A DNA stretch of 64,000 nt. Source: Diospyros lotus (lineage: Eukaryota; Streptophyta; Magnoliopsida; Ericales; Ebenaceae). The notes beneath the pieces were generated by a model. It had not been told where the DNA came from. It ran no database searches and saw only the letters and a program-made list of their open reading frames with translations. A program made the position numbers and the translations under genes. This document shows, one piece after another, positions 58,091 through 64,000 of this stretch (positions within the stretch are counted from its first letter, which is position 1; the number at the start of each line of letters is the position of its first letter). Location: contig NC_068340.1 of assembly GCF_014633365.1 (NCBI RefSeq), forward strand, positions 21,493,879 to 21,557,878, read 5' to 3'.

Positions 58091-59246
58091 CCTTCTCTTT
58101 TGTGTTTTCTCTCTCTTTTAACTTTTAAAAAGGAAAACAATCAATGAGTTTTAATGATTGCTCACCACTAAGAGAGAGCAATTGATTCGAAATTCAGATT
58201 TGAGTATTTGGATTAATCACAAAGACAGAACCCATCCAAAACTGGAAAAATTTAAAAGAGCCATAATACAGGTAAAACACATAAAATTTTACATAAAAAA
58301 AAAATAAAAATTTAAATTAATATAATGATTTAAAAAGTAAAATTATTATTAAAAATAATATTTAATTAAAAAAATAACAATAAAATTAAAAAACAAAAAT
58401 CTTACATAAACCATCTCGAATACCAACTCTAAATATAAATAAATTATAATCGCATTTAAATTTATTTGAGAATACATTAGAGAAGAAAGCCACATCTTTG
58501 GAAGACGAAAATTAATAGGATAAAGCTCGAACTAGGTAAATAAAAAAATATTTTAAAAGAAAAAAAAATTAAGGGAAAAATATATTTACATAAAATTAAA
58601 ACTTAAATTTGAGTTCAGTTTAAATTCTCTGAGGCACTTATTAATGTGATTAAGAAACTCTCTTTTAAGTTGGACATACATTGTTTATGATGTCTGTCTT
58701 AACGTTAAATTCATCTCAACGCGCCCACCACCACCCACCCGGACAAGTTATAAAATTACTGGCATTCTTCTAGGGAACTTTTTCTACACACATTTCCAGC
58801 AAAGCAAAATTATGTAAGGTAAAGAGCCGGGCAGATGGGGCAGAAAATCCTCATTAAAATTTAGAAGGAAAGAAAAAATACAGGCATCTCTCTCTCTAGT
58901 GAGTTATACTACAAAAGAAGAAGAAGAAGAAGATGGAAAGAAGAAGAAGAAGAAGAAGAAGAAGAAGAAGAAGATGGAAAGAAAGAAAGAAAGAGATGGA
59001 GGCTCTTTCTACCCACAAGTACTAGCAGCATATCAGTACCCACTCAAAAGGAATCAAATTCCTCCTAGCTTTTTCACATACAAAGACAAAAATCACGCTA
59101 GTGGAAGCTGTCTCCTATCCACATGATTCATGCTTCTCAAGAATCCCCATCCATGGCCTTCACCTCCTCATCATATCTCTATTACGGCGATGATGGCAAG
59201 ACATCGTCCTCCAAACTCCTCTCCCCCCCAGCCCCCCACCACCATT
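58091..59246. other. intergenic DNA, with (GAA)n microsatellite
   Basis: AT-rich, with a purine (GAA)n tract at 58915-58973. The right part is the presumed 3' UTR and flank of the minus-strand X8 gene. Frames read from the GAA tract are artefacts. Confidence 0.6.
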
Positions 59247-61362
59247 TCAGAGCCTCAAAGCCATGGCCGGGAGCCCTGAGAGCAAAAGGGTCAGAATCAA
59301 AGGCCAAAACAAGTTCGGGTTTTGGCTGACGGCGCTGTCGGTGTTGGTGATGCCTCCATTCCCGTTTGGAGCCATCCCGAAGGTTGAGGGAGAAGTGCTG
59401 GTGCCGATGCCACTGCCGGTGCCCGTGTTTGTTCCAGTTGAAGGGGTGGTGCTGGGTTGACCCGTGGCCGTGCCTGTCGATGGGGTCCCCGTCGATGGGG
59501 TCCCGGCAGCGCTGATCAAGCATCGAGTGCACTCAAAGATTAGACCAAATCGAAATATCAAACACCAAATCGAAATCCAACCCTATTAGACCATAGTTGT
59601 AAAGTAAAAAGGATTGCCATATCACAAGGCTTGTATGAACTTGGTGGTGATTATCTCAGGCACAGTTTGAGAGCTCTGTGTGGTGATTATATCACAACTT
59701 GATTTCTTTAACATGGTTAAGGAAAAAATGTTTTAACTATTTATATATGTTAAAAAATGTCAACAAAACACAAAAAAATAATGATGGCCTGGCAGCAGCA
59801 GGAGACCTAACTTGAGGGGAGAATACAACAACTTGAAAGTGAAAGCAATCAGTATTTTGGTGCATAAAAGGACAGGTCGACATACAAAATTTCTACATCA
59901 TGACAGCTCACAGATCAGATCTGGTCCTGGCTTCCCCTATAAGATGAGTATTATATAGATCTACTTTCCATGATCACTGCCAAGAATATCTTGTACCCAA
60001 CTTGAAACCATAATTCATATCTATTGCTGGTACAGAAAGATTGGAATTTGTAAGGCAAGAGAGAGTATAGTTCGTATCTATTGCTAACACAGAACTTAAT
60101 TTGAACCAAATAACTGGTGCAAGTAAAGAAGAATTACCTAAAACTAAACTAAGATCCTCTAGTTCATACGCAGGTAAAAAGTAAGCGATTAGAATTGCAA
60201 TCAATCAAAAACTGCCCTTTTCCCTTGAAGCCATCACAAAAAGCTTGAGAAAAGGGAGACATCATTCATCATGCTAATGAAAATGAAAATATTGGGGAAA
60301 AGTGAGAAGCAATCCTAAGAGAAGAAAAGAGAGGGCGAACCTGGCACTTGCAGGATAAACACATGTGCTGCTTTGGCCTACAAATATCACAAGAAAGGAG
60401 GAAACCCATAAATCAGTCATCCACGGAAAACATGCAAATTTTGACCGAACCACGCCAAATTTTTTCTGTATCGAGACTTACTTGGGGAAGTAGGGGAAGT
60501 CACAGCAGTGCCTGCAAAATCACAGCTGCCAGTAGTTTGGCCTTTCTTCTGGAAGTAGCTGTTGACGGCATAGCTGCAGTGATCTTTGACAGTGTTAGGG
60601 TTGTAACAAGCACCATTTTCATGGATTGGGGTACAGTCAGCTCCAGCTCCACAGGCATAATCTATGTTCTTCTGAAGAACAGAATCACTCACTCCATCTT
60701 TACATACACAGTAAGTAGCACCTGTTTTCGAAATTTCCAACCACATAATAAAGAATCAGCTCATCTACATCCCAGTCTTTCCTGAATAAAGAACATGATG
60801 AAAGGAAAAATAATAATAATAACTATAATAATAAAAGGCCTTTTGATCTGACAGATTTCAACCGTAGAAGCAGCAAATAAAATAAAACATTTCATTAAAT
60901 CTTGCAGTAGAACCAGGAACCCATTTCAGCTCAAACACCCACTGAATAATGGGACCAAGATATTAAAAAAAAGGGAAAAAAAAAAACACATTTCTTCAAA
61001 TCTTCCAGTAGCACCGGAAAGAGTTTGTTTGATCTGAAAGATTTGAATTGATAGAAGAAGGAAACAGAATAGAAACTAAGATCAAACACCCAGTAAAGGG
61101 AAAAGGACCAAATATTAGAAGAAGGAAAAAAAAAAAGGAACAAATATTAACAAAATTTCCAGTATCACCAGAGGCAGAGAGAGTGACTGTAACAGGGGAC
61201 ACCACACAGAAACATCATAAAAACCCATTTCCGAACACACGAGACACGATGAGAATAAGCCAGTTAAAACCCTAATTAGAAAAGGGACCTATCCAGGAGC
61301 TTACTTGAGCGACCAGTCAAAGCCAGGAAAAGCATTAAACACACCACCAGAACAGCACCCAT
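59247..61362 (-). CDS. GPI-anchored X8-domain protein, plasmodesmata callose-binding (PDCB)-like, four exons
   Basis: Exons 61362-61305, 60721-60482, 60377-60341 and 59511-59247 join through GT..AG sites in phases 1, 1 and 2 to give 199 residues. A signal peptide lies at about 1-19 (MGAVLVVCLMLFLALTG). The X8/CBM43 domain lies at about 21-92, with the CVCKDG start, DYACG.GADC, GACYNP, HCSYAVNSYFQ and CDF landmarks and the paired cysteines that shape its beta-1,3-glucan-binding fold. A Ser/Thr/Gly/Pro-rich linker follows at about 93-165, then a hydrophobic tail at about 179-199 as in GPI-signal proteins. The 37-nt exon 3 encodes the CVYPASA segment and is needed to keep the linker in frame. 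PDCB proteins bind callose at plasmodesmal necks. Assignment to PDCB rather than another X8-GPI subgroup is inferred. Confidence 0.9.
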
Positions 61363-63300
61363 GATTGTCGGAAGATTTAGGCTGGGGGAAAAGGAAATCA
61401 AGGGAAACCAGAAAGGCGTGCTTTTACAAGGTTGGTTGAGCTTGAAATCAAGACGGGTTGCGGAGAGAGAGAGAGAGAGAGGGAGAGGGAGGTGCGTGGG
61501 GGACTGGAATAGAGCCCGGAGGTTTCTAGACAACAACAATAATACGCGAGAACCGACGGTAGGTGGATGGGGAGGCGGTGGTGGTGGATCTTTTCCTTCC
61601 TGTTTATAGTCTCTTTTCTTCCCATATTTTTTAATAATTCTTCAGTTTTTATTTTATTTTTAAATAAATAAAGTATATTTATTAAATTTTATTTTTATTA
61701 ATTAATAAAATATCAACTATTTGTTTATAGTTAAAATAACAAAATGCAAGTATATGTTTGAAGATATATATGTATGTATATAATCATCACACGTTACTAT
61801 GCTCAGTTTAACAATCTATACTGGTTAATGTTTTTATTATATTGTAGTTTAATAATAATAATAAAGGGTGAAGCGCATTGGGAATTGAGCAAATGGCCAG
61901 CATGGCGGCCACTCCCTCGTCGTATAATGCCCTTTTAGTTACGTGAGGGTTTTTTTCTCCAACGGTCATAAACCCACCCACCCATGTGCACCATGGTCAA
62001 AAGTTAACCCAACCTGGATTAAGCTTTAGCCCAGTTACCACGAGAACCCAGTACCCGGTAGTACCGTACCCGGTTTGTTTTTTAGAAAATAATTGTTTTG
62101 ATGATGTAATTGATGTGGTGTTGGGACATTGACCCAGCACTCACAGAACAGTGTGGTCTGGTCCGGTGGGATGCCCAGCTGCTCTGCGCTCGCTTTTCTT
62201 TCTTTCTTTCTTTCATTGAAGCATCAGCATCTGTTTTTTTGGTGCATCCACCCACCATATATATATATATATATATGTATGTATATGAACCTCTTTTATT
62301 ACCTTTTTCTTTTTATTTTGTTGTAAAGTTATATTTTCTTATTAATTTAAGGGAGACCTTTTATTTTTTTTAATTAAACGTGATTTTATCATGAGGATGG
62401 TTGAAGCCTCACAAATTACCCTGCTTCTCTCATCACGTCTTAGGCAATTTCAATGTCAATTCCACTCCCAATTCCTATTATATTAAAAATAATTTATTAA
62501 TTTTATTTCAAAAATTATGCGTCTTTCAATCAGATTTTTTGTTCTCTTCTTTATTTATTTTTTTATTTTATTTATTTATTAATAAATTTTTATTCTATTT
62601 ATGTTATTTATAATTAACAATTAAATACATAAATTAATAATTAAATATATAAAATAATCAGATACACATATAAAAAATTAATAATCAAATAAACAAAATA
62701 ATCAAATGCGCACATACACAAACTCAATAATCAATAACTAAATATAAAAATATATAATATCACTCATTCAATACACAAATAAATAAAAAGTTTAGAAACA
62801 AAATCACAAAGGATGGACGATGAACAACCCACCACCGATCGTTCTACTTGTCACCGCCGTTGATGCTTCTGCTGGATCTAGTGGTCGAGTTCATCTTCCG
62901 CAGCACTTGCATTTTCTCTTATTTAGTCGTCTTCTCTGATTTGCTATTGTTGCATGTGAACTTTCTCCTTTTTGATTGGTCAATCTCTTCTGCATTGAGA
63001 TGCGATGATCCTACTACTACTTTAGTTCGTCATATCTGGCGATTGAGATTTGGCTTGGCAAGTTTTGTTGAAGGCTTAATTTTAGGGTTAACTCCTTATA
63101 TTTGCTTTGGTGAATATACTTAGCGAAGTTATTGGAGATGGCATCAGGTAATATATTTTATTATGTTAAAGAAAAAAGATAAAAATTTAATATGTAAATG
63201 CATCTTATATTTTAGATAATGCATTTGTGGTGCCATGGAAAAAAGGGGAGGTGAAAAATGAATAAAAATAAAAGCAAAAGGGGAAGGATGGTCGCAAGTC
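61363..63300. other. upstream region of the X8 gene and AT-rich DNA
   Basis: A (GA)n tract at 61463-61480 reads as CT repeats in the gene's probable 5' leader. (TA)n lies at 62257-62276. The open frame around 62848-63123 starts without a convincing ATG context and has no family match, so no gene is called. Confidence 0.5.
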
Positions 63301-63340
63301 TCCCCACAAATGCTGGGCGTAAGGCTGATGCCCCCACAGA

Positions 63341-63500
63341 GGGCTGGCCGCAAGGCTGCCAGCCTTGCGGCCCCACATAAGCTGGCTACAAGGCTGCTAG
63401 CCTTGCGACGCTTGTTGGCTGGCCGCAAGGCTCAGCCTTGCTTAAGCCTTGCGGCCATTTGTTGGCTGGCCGCGAGGGCTAGCCCCGCGGCACCTTGTCA
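63341..63500. repeat. four tandem near-palindromic ~40-bp units
   Basis: Each unit is built on GGCCGCAAGGCT and its complement. In the first, 63346-63357 and 63361-63372 are perfect 12-bp arms around GCC. The later units are imperfect, and all are joined by TTGTTGGCT-type spacers. Confidence 0.85.
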
Positions 63501-63800
63501 CAAGTTGCCCCACGGCAGGTTCGTGTTGATACTCCTTATTCGTTGAAATTGTCTCCATTTAATAATCGCCACGTGTCGGCTCCAGACACCCTTGAGAATC
63601 GTGCCCTATAAATACCCAGCTACAGGACATTGATGGGGACCTCCTCCAAGTTCGGTAAATCTTGTCACTTTGAATTCACTTTGACGATTTTTGTGAATAG
63701 TCATTGGGATCCGAGACTGACTTTGGCATCGGAGGGCCTTCGCGGGGGAAGATTCCCGCGAGCCCTCTAACCCATTTTTTGAGTATCAACAGGGTCAAAT

Positions 63801-64000
63801 TCTTGCGGCAAACCTAGCAACGAAGGCTAAGTCTTGCGGCGAAGCTAGCGGCGAATGCAAAGTCTTGCGACGAAGCTAGCGGCAAAGGGAAAGTCTTACA
63901 GCAAACCTAACGGCGAAGGCAAAGTCTTGGGGCGAACCTAGCGGCGAAGGCAAAGCCTTGCGGCGAAGCTTGTGGCAAAATCTTGTGGCAAGAGCTAGCG
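63801..64000. repeat. 31-bp tandem repeat, more than six units, to window end
   Basis: The unit follows TCTTGCGGCGAAGCTAGCGG plus 11 bases and repeats with a few changes each time. The length is not a multiple of three and stops occur, so it is not coding. Confidence 0.85.

Larger units (their letters stand above)
63301..64000 (+). mobile_element. LTR region of a gypsy-type element running off the window (boundaries unknown)
   Basis: TATAAATA at 63607-63614 is followed by a leader and by GACTGACTTTGGCATCGGAG (about 63715-63734), the conserved U5 phrase seen in Tat-type gypsy LTRs and similar to 12823-12840. Hairpin-rich repeats precede the TATA box, as in a U3 region, and 31-bp repeats follow. 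TG..CA limits and PBS were not found. Confidence 0.55.

Noticed and set aside
59182..59532. 116-codon frame over the last exon of the X8 gene
   Set aside because: Wrong phase. Only the frame reached through the 37-nt microexon gives the Ser/Thr-rich linker and GPI-type tail.
63144..63546. Overlapping open frames through the GGCCGCAAGGCT repeats
   Set aside because: Frames exist on both strands because the repeats are near-palindromic and GC-rich. No domain is present.

Overview
The window reads as nuclear DNA of a dicot-type flowering plant. The signs are interrupted genes with GT..AG introns, a nuclear tRNA-Asn, plant-specific protein families (AFP/ninja, WAK-associated extracellular domain, X8/PDCB) and a dense load of plant transposable elements. 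Only three protein-coding genes and one tRNA are supported in 64 kb. More than half of the window is recognisable mobile or repeated DNA. The species cannot be named from the sequence alone.

Layout: 1-4292 is the right-hand part of a Ty1/copia element on the minus strand (pol, gag, PBS and 5' LTR visible; its other LTR lies left of the window). 4.3-13.3 kb is a nest of Ty3/gypsy remains. It holds two solo LTRs with clean 5-bp target duplications (6342-8377 and 9508-11903), the second cutting a dispersed repeat whose uninterrupted paralogue lies at 5241-5795, and a PPT plus LTR at about 12.5-13.3 kb. 13.9-15.5 kb is a duplicated block built of 52-bp repeats. A tRNA-derived SINE with 16-bp TSDs lies at 15852-16107. 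17.87-20.94 kb is a decayed plus-strand copia element, ending beside a CACTA-like terminus. 21587-22710 is a head-to-tail and inverted array of five MITE-like units. 23101-24729 is a foldback Mutator-like element with 9-bp TSDs and GC-rich nested palindromes.

Genes: an ABI5-binding-protein (AFP/ninja) gene (28127-33472, +) has five G-boxes upstream and one 4.26-kb intron. It converges on a kinase-less WAK-type secreted protein gene (34334-36228, -), whose upstream region carries a second SINE of the same family. tRNA-Asn(GTT) is at 37895-37968. A GPI-anchored X8/plasmodesmata callose-binding-like gene (59247-61362, -) has four coding exons including a 37-nt microexon.

The most striking object is 38808-58085. 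It is a single TSD-flanked (TTTTT) array of four LTRs (about 2793 bp each) alternating with three internal regions (about 2701 bp each). Each internal region has a perfect iMet primer-binding site and a polypurine tract but no recognisable polymerase. The copies are almost identical by eye. Each LTR carries a tRNA-like A-box/B-box module just downstream of a TATA-like sequence. The far right edge (63.3-64 kb) enters another LTR element with hairpin-rich and 31-bp tandem repeats.
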